Source of the DNA: Siphonodentalium dalli | Lineage: Eukaryota > Mollusca > Scaphopoda > Gadilida > Siphonodentaliidae | Length of the DNA: 64,000 nt | Reading direction: 5' to 3' | NCBI GenBank assembly: GCA_032622095.1 | Contig: CP136065.1 | Span: 112,573,195 to 112,637,194 of the forward strand | Part shown: positions 34,736 to 46,209 of the stretch, piece by piece | Position numbering within the stretch: position 1 is the stretch's first letter | Layout of the letters: every line of letters starts with the position of its first letter | Position numbers and translations under genes: made by a program | Notes under the pieces: generated by a model | What the model was told of the DNA's origin: nothing | Database searches by the model: none | What the model saw: only the letters and a program-made list of their open reading frames with translations

Positions 34736-35416
34736 CCAATTGACTGGACTACAGGCAATGTTGCACCTATATTTAAGAAAGGTGACAGAGCAGACCACTC
34801 TAACTATCGACCAATCACTTAACATGTATCATGTGCAAAATTACCGAACATATCATTGCCTCTCACATAACCAAACATATTACAAAACACAACATACTGT
34901 ATGACTTACATTAAGTTACAACATGGTTTCCGTGAACGTCGGTCCTGTGAGACTCAGCTTATCCAACTGATTCATGATCTAGTTGAAAAACTCTTCAAAG
35001 GCCACCAAACTGACGTTATACTTTTGGATTTTAGTAAAGCCTTTGACAAAGTCAACCATGCAAAACTGATATATAAACTTAATGAATATGGAATCAGAGG
35101 CCCAATCTTAAACTGGATAAGATCTTTCTTACATGGCCGCAGCCAGGTGGTTGTGCTGGAAGGGGAAAGCTCCTCTCCTGTCCCGGTTACTTCAGGGGTA
35201 CCCCAGGGCCCTGTCCTGGGTCCCCTGTTGTTCCTAATATACATAAATGATCCCCCAAACCATATCACATCCCAGACCAGACTTTTTGCAGATGACACAG
35301 CTGTCTACTTGACCATCAATAACCCCTCTGATCACAATACCCTACAAAATGATCTGCTTAAATTGGAAGAATGGGAAAAGAAATGGGACATGTCCTTCAA
35401 CCCAGGAAAATGCCAG
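34736..35416 (+). pseudogene. Non-LTR reverse transcriptase, 5' part (split by insertion)
   Basis: The palm/fingers of a LINE reverse transcriptase. After a frame-broken start around 34736-34905 (GNVAPIFKKGDRAD, then NYRPI), the frame from 34901 shows LQHGFRERRSCETQL, LLDFSKAFDKVNHA, TSGVPQGPVLGPLLFLIYIND and the catalytic FADDTAVYL, then stops conceptually at GKCQ where a transposon is inserted. The remaining C-terminal part resumes at 40163. CR1/L2/jockey-like by motif style. The endonuclease domain is absent upstream; this copy begins within a few hundred bases of the end of repeat copy B, so it is 5'-truncated. Confidence 0.88.
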
Positions 35417-35421
35417 TAGTC

Positions 35422-36960
35422 TGGTCGTTGAGACTCGATTTTGAGGTGAACCTAGAACAAATTGTTTACAAGCTGTTTTTGGTGTCATTTTGTCGGGCAG
35501 AATCTGGGGAAGAATATATCCAAAATCCGCTAAAATCCGCTTTGGGGAAAAATTTCCACAGCTCGTTGAAATGGGGTCCTATTTATGAGTTTTTGTGTAA
35601 ATTTTGCTGATCCTTATTAGTCTAGTCAATCTGATGAAAAGAAAAACCCAACCGTGAACAAATTACTATGCAATGTCTTTTGGTGTGTTGAATGTGACTA
35701 TATCCATATGATAACATAACCAAAATCCCTGTAAATCCCAGGGTGGGAAAATCGTCGTTTTTGGGTGAAAAGACAGGAATATGTAAACAAAAATGGTGAA
35801 AATTGTAATTTTTTGGCTGAGACTCAGATTTTAAGGTGAACCTATATTAAATTGGTAACAAGATGTTGTTGGTGTTATTTTATCGGGCAGAATCTGGGTA
35901 ACAATATACCCAAAATCCGCTAAAATACCCTTCGGGGAAATTTCTCTACAGCTCGTTGAAATGGGGTCCTATTTATGGCTTTTTGTGTAAATTTTGCTGT
36001 TCCTTATTAGTCTAGTCAATCTGATGGAAAGAAAAACAAACCGTGAACAAATTACTATGCAATGTCTTTTGGTGTGTTGAATGTGACTATATCCATATGA
36101 TAACATAACCAAAATCCCCGTAAATCCCAGGATGGGAAAATCGTCATTTTTGGGTGAAAAGACAGGTATATGTAAACAAAAATGGTGAAAATTGTAATTT
36201 TATGGTTGAGACTCAGATTTTATGGTGTACCTATATTAAATTGGAAACAAGATGTTGTTGATGTTATTTTATCGGGCAGAATCTGGGTAACAATATATCC
36301 AAAATCCGCTAAAATACGCATTGGGAAAACATTTCTACAGCTCGTTGAAATGGGGTCCTATTTATGGCTTTTTGTGAAAATTTTGCTGTTCCTTATTAGT
36401 CTAGTCAATCTGATGGAAAGAAAAACATAACCGTGAACAAATTACTATGCAATGTCGTTTGGTGTGTTTGAATGTGACTATATCCATATGATAACATAAC
36501 CAAAATCCCCGTGAATGCCAGAGTGAGAAAATCGTCATTTTTGGGTGAACAGTCAGGAATATGTAAAAAAAAAAATGGTGAAAACTGTAATTTTCTGGTT
36601 GAGACTCAAATTTTAAGGTGAACCTATATAAAATCGGTAACAAGCTGTTGTTGTTATTTTGTTGGGCAGAATATGGGGAACAATATATCCAAAATTCGCT
36701 TTGGGGGAAATTTTCCACATGTCTTTGAAATAGGGTCCTATTTGTGTCTTTTTTGTGTCAAGTTGGCAGTTCCTTATTAGTCCAGTCAAACGGAAGGAAG
36801 GAAACACACAACCGTGATAAAAAATTGCTTTCAGTCTTTTTGAGTGTGAATATACTCATATAATAACATATCCAAAATCCCCATGAACCAGAAGTCGTAA
36901 TTTTTGAGTCAAAATACTGGAATATGTAAACAAAAATGGTGAAAATTGGAATTTTTTTAA
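35422..36960 (+). repeat. Four ~390-bp tandem units
   Basis: Units begin at about 35428, 35817, 36203 and 36596 at 'gttgagactc.gatttt'. Shared landmarks are 'tcgggcagaatctggg', 'ctcgttgaaatggggtccta', 'atatccatatgataacataa' and 'gtgaaaattgtaatttt'. The TIR is the first ~150 bp of this unit, so the terminal repeat itself was amplified. A degraded fifth unit continues to about 37140. Confidence 0.85.
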
Positions 36961-37579
36961 TTAACAAATCTGCCGACCATAAACGCTCAGTCGAGTTCCC
37001 TGACTGCCAAATGTGACCATATAATAATATATCCAAAATATCCATGCGTCTAATGAAGGGAAAGTCGTTAATTTAGATACAAATGAAGAAAATATGTAAG
37101 AAAATGGTGAAAATTGGAATATTTGTCTGGGAACCAGGTCGGCCAAAATGCTTCTCCAGACTGGGGCCCCATTTTTTCGTAATGATGTCTGCTCCAACTA
37201 ATTTGACGCTAACATGTGGCCGTGAATATTACGGGGCAATATGGCGGCAATTTCCTGGAGTGAACTACCATTCACTACAGTGTCCTCTAAATGTATTAAT
37301 GTGACAGAAACCTGCAACAAAAAAAACGCATTATTCCTGTTGCCATAGCATAATTATGCATGTCATTTCGTGCATAATTTGACCCTAATACTATAAAATG
37401 GCGAATCCTAATCCGTTATAGTAAGTCATATCCCGAGGATTGGGCAATTCGATGTCTAAGCAGTCTTCAAAATGACAGCGAAAATGGCAGTCGGAAGTGA
37501 ACAATTGAAGTGTATTTTTTTCTTACGATATCGAATAAACGTATAGCCAATATGTAGTCATATATGCCACCATAGGAGT

Positions 37580-38650
37580 TTGCAAAGCCACCAATAGTTT
37601 CATAATACATCAAATGATTGTCCCAAACCACACAACGAGTCCGCCAAACCATATACAGAGTTACAAAACCCATCTGGTATCCAAAAAAACCAACATGTGA
37701 GTATCCAAATCCATACGACGGGCGCCCCAAATCCAAACATTGCTCCAAACCATCGACGGGGTGTCCCAATCCACCAAACGAGTTTCACAAACCACCAGAC
37801 TGATAGACTGGGGTAGGTAGCTCCCCAAACGATACTCAACTGGTGTCATTACTCACACATATAGTCCCCAAACCATGCATTTGGTATTCCAACTCACCCA
37901 AATTGAGTGTCACAAGCCACTAAATGAGTGTCTCAATCGACCTGATTAAGGACCCAAACCAAACAACGAATGTTCCCAAACCACACCAGTAGTGCTCCAT
38001 ACGTTGCAACCTATGTTCGAAACAACATAATAGGTGTATCCCAAGCCATCCAGTAGGTTCCAGAAATATCCAATGAGTGTCCATAACCATCAGATGAGTA
38101 AAACACACAATGAGCACCAATTGAGTGTGTCAAACCACTCAATCAGTGCCCCAAACCACGCAATGGGTGTACCACGGTTACCAAACCATCCATCTGGTGT
38201 TCGAAACCACACGATAGACAGACATCCAATATGTAGCCCATGCCATATGTCATACAACATACAACTGTCGTCTCAATCCATTCAACTGTAGTGTCCCAAA
38301 CGACCCAACCACTGACCCAATCGGCCACGCAGTGTCTCAATGCACATAGCCAGTATCTAAAATCTATAGCGAGTGTCCCAAACCACTCAATGTGAACACT
38401 CAACCCAATTGGTGTCCCAAAAGCATCCAACTGAAGTCACAAATTACCCAGCGGGTGACCCAAACCATAAAACTATCTTCATAAACCATCCAACAAGTTC
38501 CCTATCCACCAACTGCACAGGACTGGTGTTGCGAACCAACAACCAACTGTCATATCACTACATCTACAATAGTGTACAAAACCCTCCATCGAGTATTTCA
38601 CATGATCAAGTTAGTTTGTCAAACCATCCAATGAGTTTACCAAAACATAG
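37580..38650 (+). repeat. 21-bp minisatellite, forward arm
   Basis: About 50 degenerate units of 'tcccaaaccatccaatgagt'. The 21-bp period gives long but meaningless heptapeptide-like open frames on both strands. Confidence 0.85.
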
Positions 38651-38654
38651 TTTG

Positions 38655-39230
38655 ATATATTTGAAGGATGGTTTTGTGCACCAGTTTGGGACACCTATTA
38701 AATGACTGGGGCATTCAGTGGGTGGTCTGAGACACTAGTTGGACGTTTTATACACTCCTGCTTGTTTTGATAATCATCGTGTGGCTTGGGACACTCATTG
38801 GGTGACTATGGACACTCATATGTTGGTTTGAGACACCCATTGGATGGTTTGTGGTACACACTTGATGATTTGAGACACCCATTTGTGTGGTTTGGGACAC
38901 CACATACATGAATTAGGACACTCGATGGGTGACATATGGAAATCGCTGGATGGTATGGAACACACATTGGACTCGTTTAGGCACTAATTGGATGGTTTTT
39001 GGCACTATTTGGGTGGACTGTGTTACATATTATGTGGTTTGGGACACTCGTTGGCTGATTTGGAATGCCCCTTCTATGGACTGGGGCACTCACTGATTAA
39101 TTTGGTATATTATTAAGAAGGCGGTTGAGTGGTTTTACACTCCTTGGATGGTTTGGGACACGCGTTAAGTTGTTCCTGACACTCATTTGATGTATTTCGA
39201 TACTAGTTTGGTTGCTGTGGACACTAATCA
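38655..39230 (-). repeat. 21-bp minisatellite, reverse arm
   Basis: The same unit in opposite orientation ('ggacactcattggatggttt'), about 27 units. With the forward arm it makes a nearly 1.7-kb imperfect hairpin inside the transposon. Confidence 0.85.
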
Positions 39231-40162
39231 AATTATATTCTATACGGGATATGAGAAGATTTAGTTAAAAATCAATGACGAAATATATATTTTTGACTTT
39301 CGATTGCAATATTCGCCGCCATTATGGGACACTGTAGGGACAAATTCTCGACATACAGCTCATTATTATCGGATTAGGGTCCGACATAATTTACTGTTGT
39401 GCTAGCCAATACATATTTTTCGTCTAAATGGAAACAATCTAGTGAACTTTAACAAAATTCCAAATTATACTACTTTCAGTAGCCATAATGTCCCTATTTT
39501 TGAAAGTGATTGCCTAGTTTCTGCTAAAATGGACACTAGTGGTTCATATCTGACGTCTTATGGGTATTAAGTACACTGGTGTGTTCGATTTGCGGTTATT
39601 CTGGGCATTAAAATAATATTTGATTTTTCTTCGAAATTTAGTACAATCTTTTTCGAATTTGAAGGGCCCAAATTCCCAATCCTCGTGATATGGCTCACAA
39701 TTATCAGACATTGATTTAAAATGGTGTATGTTGGCACAAATGGCCATTTAAACCAAATTTCTTATAAATGGAAACGATCTGGTGAAATTTAGTGAAAATT
39801 GTCCAATTTTACCAATTTCGGTCGCCATTTTGTCCGCCATTTTGAATTTTTACAATCAAATTGTACACGAAATAACATACGTCTGTCATGGCAACAATAA
39901 TAATTTGTTTATGTTGCATATTCCTGCCATCTGTATAACTTTAATTTAAATGACATGCATGTGTATATTTCATAAGAAACGGAAAATCATACATAAAAAA
40001 CACAAATATGACCTTTTTTTAAAAATGCTCTAGAAAATTTTCCCCAAAGCGGATTTCAGCGGATTTTAGATATGTTGTTCCCCGGGTTCTGCCCGACAAA
40101 ATGACATCAAAAACAGCTTGTAAACAATTTGTTCTAGGTCCAATGCTTCAACGACCAGACTA

Positions 40163-40640
40163 CAGGTATTAACTGTAACTCGGAAGAAACACCCATTCTA
40201 CCACCAGTACATCTTACATGGGCAAATTCTACAACAGGTCAGCTCAGCCCGATATCTTGGAGTTGACTTAACAAACAACATGTCCTTCAATGAACACATA
40301 ATTTAAACAGGATAACATCAAATGCCAACCAAACTCTCGGCTTTCTCAAAAAAATAAAAATGAAATGATCAAGAAAATAGCTTATCAAGCTATGGTGAGA
40401 CCCAATTAGAGTATGCGGCTGGTGTCTGGTCACCTTATACAGCCACAAATATTGATGAAATTGAGAAAGTACAGAATAGGGCTGTAAGATGGATCAAAAA
40501 TGAATATTCAAGATATGAAAGTGTTTCTGCCATGACATCAGACCTATATTTAAAATCATTAGCATCTAGAAGGACCATCACAACTGTGTCTCTTTCAAAA
40601 AACCATTCATAACCATGTAGCAAGGCCAACAAAAAAACGT
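40163..40640 (+). pseudogene. Non-LTR reverse transcriptase, 3' part
   Basis: Continuation of 34736-35416 after the inserted transposon. It begins QVLTVTRK and contains the SARYLGVDLT motif that follows the catalytic palm in LINE RTs, then thumb sequence (EYAAGVWSPYT, EKVQNRAVRWI, SLASRRT). In-frame stops and one-base shifts occur near 40300-40410, so it had decayed independently of the insertion. It ends in a T-rich stretch near 40690. Confidence 0.85.
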
Positions 40641-40935
40641 CTCTATTTCCGGTACCCGGCCTGGCTGAGATTTTCTTGCCAGCCTCAAATTTTTTTTTTT
40701 TATCAGATGGCTAGTCTGCACATTAACCTGTCCGTGTGTTAACATTTATTGTTTTCCCAATCCCAACAGCATCAATAAACAACCACCGCATACATCAACT
40801 GACGCATGGGTGAGTGTATGCGATCGCGTATTCTAGATATAAATAAGACAACCCGCGGTCGGCCATGCTACACATAGAATTGCGTTGCGTATTTCGAACT
40901 ATAAACTGGCGAGTCATTTCGGAAATCCCACGTCG

Positions 40936-40990
40936 CCTCGTCGTGATATGGCTTTGTTGCTAAAATGACGTTAAACCCCAATCAATCAAT
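40936..40990 (+). mobile_element. 55-bp retroposon with (ATCA)n tail and 16-17 bp TSD
   Basis: 'cctcgtcgtgatatggcttt' through 'cgttaaaccccaatcaatca' is flanked on both sides by the identical 'cggaaatcccacgtcg' (40920-40935 and 40991-41006). This is an extremely 5'-truncated LINE or SINE 3' end inserted by target-primed reverse transcription. The same type of tail is common in molluscan genomes. Confidence 0.92.
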
Positions 40991-41006
40991 CGGAAATCCC
41001 ACGTCG

Positions 41007-41485
41007 TTTATGGGCTGTGTTTGTAAACAAAATACAATGTATTATAGCGCCTCAAACTTAAATCCTTCGCGTAATTGGGCGGTGACAAAGCTGTTCCCAG
41101 AAACGTAAACCTGGTTGACGCGAATTCCTGGAATCGGGCTAAATATAGAACGTACGACATCGCATTGAACTATAATATTAACACCGCCCGTCTACGCAGT
41201 TTATTTCTGAAACTGACACGATCGATTGTGTATTCGGGGACTCGCGAGTAAAATTGTATATATATATATACAATGTACCATGCACGAGAGACAACTATGT
41301 ACGCAATAAAACAAAGCAGTGAAAACACGTGCGTTTGGCGGGAAAATGACTGTCCGTGATTAAGCTATATCCTATATTATATCGTTTGCAGAGACCTTGC
41401 AATGAATACAAGGAACAGCATTATGTACACAATGCATGGCCCATTTTTAATATATGGGGATCTCTATAAAAACATACCGTGTCCG
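41007..41485. other. Intergenic, nothing recognised
   Basis: No gene or repeat boundary supported, apart from a short (TA)n at about 41261-41271. Confidence 0.5.
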
Positions 41486-41911
41486 ATATATGAGGCCCCC
41501 ACCCCCCTTTTCGTACACCGTATTCCATGCCCTGGTATGAGGTACGCTGTATTCCGGCCCCTCTCTTAGGAGGTATTCGGTATTCCAAAAATACCGGTAT
41601 TCGTACGCCGACCTTCCAAAAATGATCATAATAATAATATAAATGCGATTTTTGTCACAATAATTCACGGTTTGACATACAGATCGTCGATCATCGTCAT
41701 TTTAGATCATTTTAGACGTGAACACTGCGGGATGACCGGCGTTTTACTATCATGTTGCCTTTTAGATCCTTTTATCATCAATATCATCTTATCTGATCTT
41801 AACTGGTACTCCGTATTCCATATGGCTGTTAACTGGTATTCCGTATTCCACCCTCTGTGTTATGTGGTATTCCGTATTCCAGGGGGGGGTGGGGGTGGGG
41901 GCCTCATATAT
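41486..41911. mobile_element. MITE with 'atatatgaggcccccacccc' ends
   Basis: The left end is matched exactly at the right by 'ggggtgggggcctcatatat'. The interior carries repeated '(g)gtattccgtattcca' motifs (41515-41600 and 41810-41880). No TSD was fixed; the TATA-like ends could hide a TA duplication. Confidence 0.75.
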
Positions 41912-42539
41912 TTACATGACTGTGTGCTCGTTTGCGAGCATAAAAGGCATGTACGCACTATACTGTACTTGCATGTTGCTACAAACGGACTTCTAAAGTT
42001 CTTATACTAAAATCGCTTGCTCAGAAGTACATGGAACACATTGCCAATGGGATGATGCAAGCTACAATGCTTTTGTTTTCGTATGGCTGGCATAACGTTG
42101 TGATTTATAGTAGTTAGCCCTTCAACTGTTGTTTTTAATTGTCATTTCCGCGACCAGCTGATATTGTGGGGAATCATGCCAGGCAAACGCGTTTACGACC
42201 ACAGTTATTGTCAACTCTCCTCAGAATTTCGCATAGAGAGAAACATGATACCTATATCAACCTGTACCTGTTTTATTCCCGGAACGTAACTTTTGGTGAC
42301 AGACCGAATATCTGTATGTCGGCACCACTCTTCGTATATGATCCCACTATAGAAGCACGCGCAAAATTACGCAACGTATACGTATATAATCTTGAAGGCA
42401 CTGTGTGTTGACTGGAGTCTTAGTTTCAAACGGTATATTCCGAAATATGGCGACACCGCTGTGCTTCATTCACAATTGTTTTAATTTTTTGGTTGTGGAA
42501 TATACCCAACAATCTAGCAACAGACCAGTTGTCCATGTT
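41912..42539. other. Intergenic, unrecognised open frame
   Basis: An open frame at 42139-42411 (plus, 90 residues) has no recognisable domain. No other feature. Confidence 0.35.
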
Positions 42540-43320
42540 CTCTGTTTCAATTGGTGAGGGGGGGGGGGGGGGCGGGTTCTTCACATGCCTAAAAAGGGAG
42601 AGTTCTGCTAAAACTTTCAATTGGTGGGGAGGGGGTCTGCTAACAAGTTCAGTTGGTAGGGGGATCTTACTTCACAGGCCTATAGGGGAAGTTCTGCTCA
42701 AATTTTTAATTGTGGCAAGGGGGGGAGTTCTTTACACCCCAAAAGGGCAAGTTCTGCTCAAATTTTCAAGTGGGGGGGGGGGGGGGGGGGGTTCTTTACA
42801 GGCCTATAGGGGAAGTTCTGCTCAAATTTTTCAATTGTGGGGGTGGGGGGTTCTGCTAAAATTTTCAATTGTGGCGGGGTGGGGGGTGTGTTTACAGGTC
42901 AAAACGGGAAGTTCTGCTAAAATTTTCAATTGTGGGGGGGGGGGGGGGTGTTCTTACTTTACAGGCCTATAGGGTAAGTTCTCCATTTTTTCAATTGTGG
43001 GGGGGGGGGGGGGGGGTGGTTCTTTACAGGCCTATATGGTAAGTTCTGCTCTAATTTTCAATGTGGGGGGGGGGGGGGTTCTTACTTTTCAGGCCTATAG
43101 GGTAAGTTCTCCATTTTTCAATTGTGGGGGAGGGGGTGGTTCTTTACAGGCATATATGGGAAGTTCTGCTCAAATTTTCAATTGTGGGGGGGGGGGGTTC
43201 TTACTTTACAGGCCTATAGGGGGGAGTTCTTTACAGGCCAAAAGGGCAAGTTCTGCTCAAATTTTCAAGTGGGGGGGGGGGGTTCTTTACAAGCCTATAG
43301 GGGAAGTTCTGCTCAAATTT
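42540..43320 (+). repeat. G-rich minisatellite with poly-G runs
   Basis: Around ten units of roughly 60-100 bp read 'ttctttacaggcctatag', 'ggaagttctgctcaaatttt' and 'caattgtgggggg'. G runs reach about 18. Strong G-quadruplex potential on this strand. Open frames of 112-169 residues across it are low-complexity artefacts. Confidence 0.9.
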
Positions 43321-43369
43321 TCCCCATGTTATCGGAAACAGACATGTTTTTTTTTTTTGGCCCAATGCA

Positions 43370-43565
43370 AATTCCATCCTATCTTGAAAAACCGACTAGA
43401 AAAATGCGATATCACCATGAGGGAACATTCCGCCGCATTCACACAGGCCCAAGTTATTTCAGATTCTCATTCTTTCCGGCAACTGCAATTCTTTGGAACA
43501 GTCTAAATCCGACCTGATCACACTCTCCGACCCTGACACATTCAGGAAGAGTGTGTATCAGCAAA
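43370..43565 (+). pseudogene. Extreme C-terminus of a non-LTR reverse transcriptase
   Basis: In two frames the segment reads FSFFPATAILWN, then after a frame change DLITLSDPDTFRKSVYQQ. This resembles the closing 'R..SFFPRTI..WN.LP......SV..FK' of LINE RTs. It is cut by the assembly gap. Only about 60 residues remain. Confidence 0.65.
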
Positions 43566-43665
43566 NNNNNNNNNNNNNNNNNNNNNNNNNNNNNNNNNNN
43601 NNNNNNNNNNNNNNNNNNNNNNNNNNNNNNNNNNNNNNNNNNNNNNNNNNNNNNNNNNNNNNNNN
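43566..43665. other. Assembly gap (100 N)
   Basis: Exactly 100 N, a conventional placeholder for a gap of unknown size. It follows a poly-G minisatellite that probably broke the assembly. Confidence 0.98.
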
Positions 43666-45006
43666 TTGCAACAAAATACAACACGATAACTGCCTGCAGT
43701 CAGTTTACAGTTAGAATTACATTATTTCTGTCATTCAAAGTGGTTTTGAAGCCCAACTCATTGCCAAAACACTAAAAAACAAGCAGGAAATTTTTTTTTA
43801 GTTGCGAAAAAAAATTGCTTGTTGTGGCTTTGACCACCCACCCACCCCGGCATACGTACCGAATTTTTTTTTCACCCCCCCCCCTGGTTTTCTCGGCATT
43901 TCTTACCATAATAATATCAAATAAGTGAGGGAAAAAAAATATATGAGTGGGGGGGAGATACCCAGGGGGGAGATAAACTGTTACACCGGTATGTCATACA
44001 TGACATTTATATCTTTTGGGTGAATATATTTTTGCATATAAACTGAGTAATATTATAATAATCGCATATTTAACATAAAAATCATTTCAACATTCCTAAA
44101 ATTATGTTCATGATAAGTTTACTTCAGGAGACAATTTTTTCGAAGTTATATACACACTACACAATAGCATAGTATTTACCCTAAATCTACTGTAAACGAC
44201 ATATAAATGTCGTTCCACCCGCCAACAGTAGGATGGTATAATTGTTGTTTTACCCACCTAAGGCTTAAATGGCTTATTCTTACTTTACTGGGATGTTCAG
44301 ATATATATAATACTAGCAGGTTAGCCCGCCACTGGCGGCAATCGTCAGAAACATGACAATTTAAAAAATTTGTAATTAATGTTTTTAATTAATATTTTTA
44401 ATTTAATTTTTTGTTTTTCAATGAGTTAATTGTGCCTTTTTAATTTACTGGCTTTTTTAATTAATTTTTTTAATTAATTTTTTAATAGAATTGATCATTT
44501 TCAAGGTCAAGGTCAGGTCGGGGTCACAATTTAACCCGTCCATGACACTTCCCGTAGGTAGCAAGTTTGAGCTCAATCAGTTCGAGTCAATACAGGACAC
44601 ACACATATATATCATTTGTGGGTACCCGTTTCAAGGTGAAGATCACCTCGGGCGGAAAAACTGACCCGATGAAAATCTCCCCCGTTCCTAGGAAGCCCTA
44701 AGTACGTAAGAATCACACAACACGCTCATGTCTGGATACAGTCACACTCACGCCCGGACCCAGACGTAAGAATCACATTACATGCATACGCTCTTTATCA
44801 ACGACACTGCGGATACGAACGCTCTTTAACTATTAACGCGATTAACCCCACAGTGCCATTTTTTGTGACTGGGAGAGGAGAATGGGTGCTCGGATCTTCT
44901 CGAAAACGCTGCGACGACCATTCCCGTGGATTTTTATCCTTAGATGGGAAGTTTGATCTCGATCGGTGCAGCCATTTTCGATTCTATAAAGTACATACAC
45001 ACATAT
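43666..45006. other. Intergenic, low complexity and repeat debris
   Basis: C9/G-rich runs near 43866-43980 and TTAATTAATTTTT low complexity at 44370-44490. A 'tcaaggtcaaggtcaggtcg' patch near 44501 is typical of degenerate molluscan dispersed repeats. 'tacgctctttat' and 'aacgctctttaa' are at 44787 and 44818. No gene seen. Confidence 0.5.
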
Positions 45007-46045
45007 AGTAGTAGTAGTAGTAGTAGTAGTATAATCATTTATTTAAGTGACATGTGCATGTTTACAGTTTATGGTACATTAGAACAATTACATTGCGCAC
45101 CCGGCCCTATCGGGCCTATATGTCACCCTGAAAAATAAAATGATTATTAATTTCCCATTATATAGATGTTGGTAACATTTTTTTATATTATTAAATTATA
45201 AAAGGTTTTATTTATAAATAAATTGTTTTCTTTTCAGGTAGGCATCATGAACAAAAGAGGCACACTGACGTGTGTGTTTGTATATTATTTCAATAAAAGC
45301 TAAATTTAAACAATTTTGATGTATCCTTACAGCTATATTTAGAGGGAGAGTGTCTAGTAAAGTATCTCTTAATTCATTATAAAAGGTACATTTTAGAAGG
45401 AAATGTAATTCATCTTCAACTTCATTTAAAGTACACAATTGTGCATTTTCTATTATTTAATTCTTCATTTCTAAACCGTCCAGTTTCAACCCTTAGAGGG
45501 AGAATGCCACACCTAAATTGAGCAAAAATAGATCTATGGTCACGGTTCATATTCATAAGTACATATGTCTCGGTTTCATATTTATTTTTATAAAGTTTAT
45601 ATGTTCTCAGTTTTGGGACAAAATCCAAGCTATTTTTCCATTTGATTTCTTCAGCATCTTTTAATTTTATTTCAAAGTCAGCTAAATTACATACTTCTAA
45701 ATTGTTAAATACTGTTGATAGTTCTAATTCAGAAAAAATATTATTTAGAGAAGAGCACCAACCATTAGAAACATGAGCTAAGTCACAATGAAACACTTTT
45801 TTAATAAGTCTACTGTCAGGTAATTCTACTATATATATATATGTGATTCCAAAAACGAATATGATTCAGAATACGGCGTGTCTTGCATGATCCTATACCT
45901 ATGTCACCATTTAGTGCCAATAATGGACAAAAGCGATGGACTCCCAGGAAATATCTAAAAGCCTTATTTTGTACATTGTCCAAACAAGGGTATTTCTGAT
46001 AACCCCAAACACCTGATGCATAATCTAAAATTGGATATATACGGA
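45007..46045 (-). pseudogene. Non-LTR retrotransposon 3' end: RT C-terminus and (ACT)n tail
   Basis: Read on the minus strand from about 46045: ILDYASGVWGYQKYPCLDNVQNKAFRYF (shown here as landmarks ILDYASGVWG, LDNVQNKAFR), then RRILNHIRFW, KKVFHCDLAH, PKLRTYKLYKNKYETE, FRCGILPLRVETGRFR, and a Cys-His cluster C-T-L-N-E-V-E-D-E-L-H-F-L-L-K-C. This is the thumb and C-terminal zinc-knuckle region of a LINE reverse transcriptase. At least one frameshift lies near 45430 and one near 45830. A 3' UTR with 'ggcccgatagggcc' hairpin follows and the element ends in an AGT/ACT trinucleotide run (45007-45030). The catalytic palm is missing. Confidence 0.8.
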
Positions 46046-46209
46046 GTTCTCAAAATATATAGTAGACAACCAGATGGCACACAGAATGAAAGTGTCAATG
46101 ACACTGTAGCTCAATTTGGAAAGGGAATAATTTAATGTATTACAGTCAATGGAGCGATTAGGAATGTGGAAAGTTGAATGTCTAATACTAGTTTATAGAC
46201 ATGAAGAGA

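Larger units (their letters stand above)
35417..40162. mobile_element. 4.75-kb foldback transposon inside the RT gene
   Basis: The ends 'tagtctggtcgttga' and its complement open ~150-bp inverted repeats that share 'cctagaacaaattgtttaca' and 'gtcgggcagaa' blocks. A 3-bp duplication, cag, flanks it (35414-35416 and 40163-40165). Deleting the element and one cag restores the RT frame at GKCQ/VLTV. Inside are four tandem ~390-bp units, a large inverted 21-bp minisatellite and a diverged duplicated block (39390-39850). No transposase is visible. A 3-bp TSD would suit CACTA/EnSpm- or Harbinger-like families, but the TIR start matches neither well. Confidence 0.88.

Noticed and set aside
37600-38705. 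Several open frames of 60-110 residues on both strands
   Set aside because: They are products of a 21-bp minisatellite whose period is a multiple of three.
35417-40162. The insertion as a spliceosomal intron of the RT gene
   Set aside because: It has TIRs and a direct duplication and no GT-AG boundaries; LINEs are intronless.
42493-43517. Gly-rich open frames of 112-169 residues
   Set aside because: They read poly-G minisatellite units, not a conserved protein.
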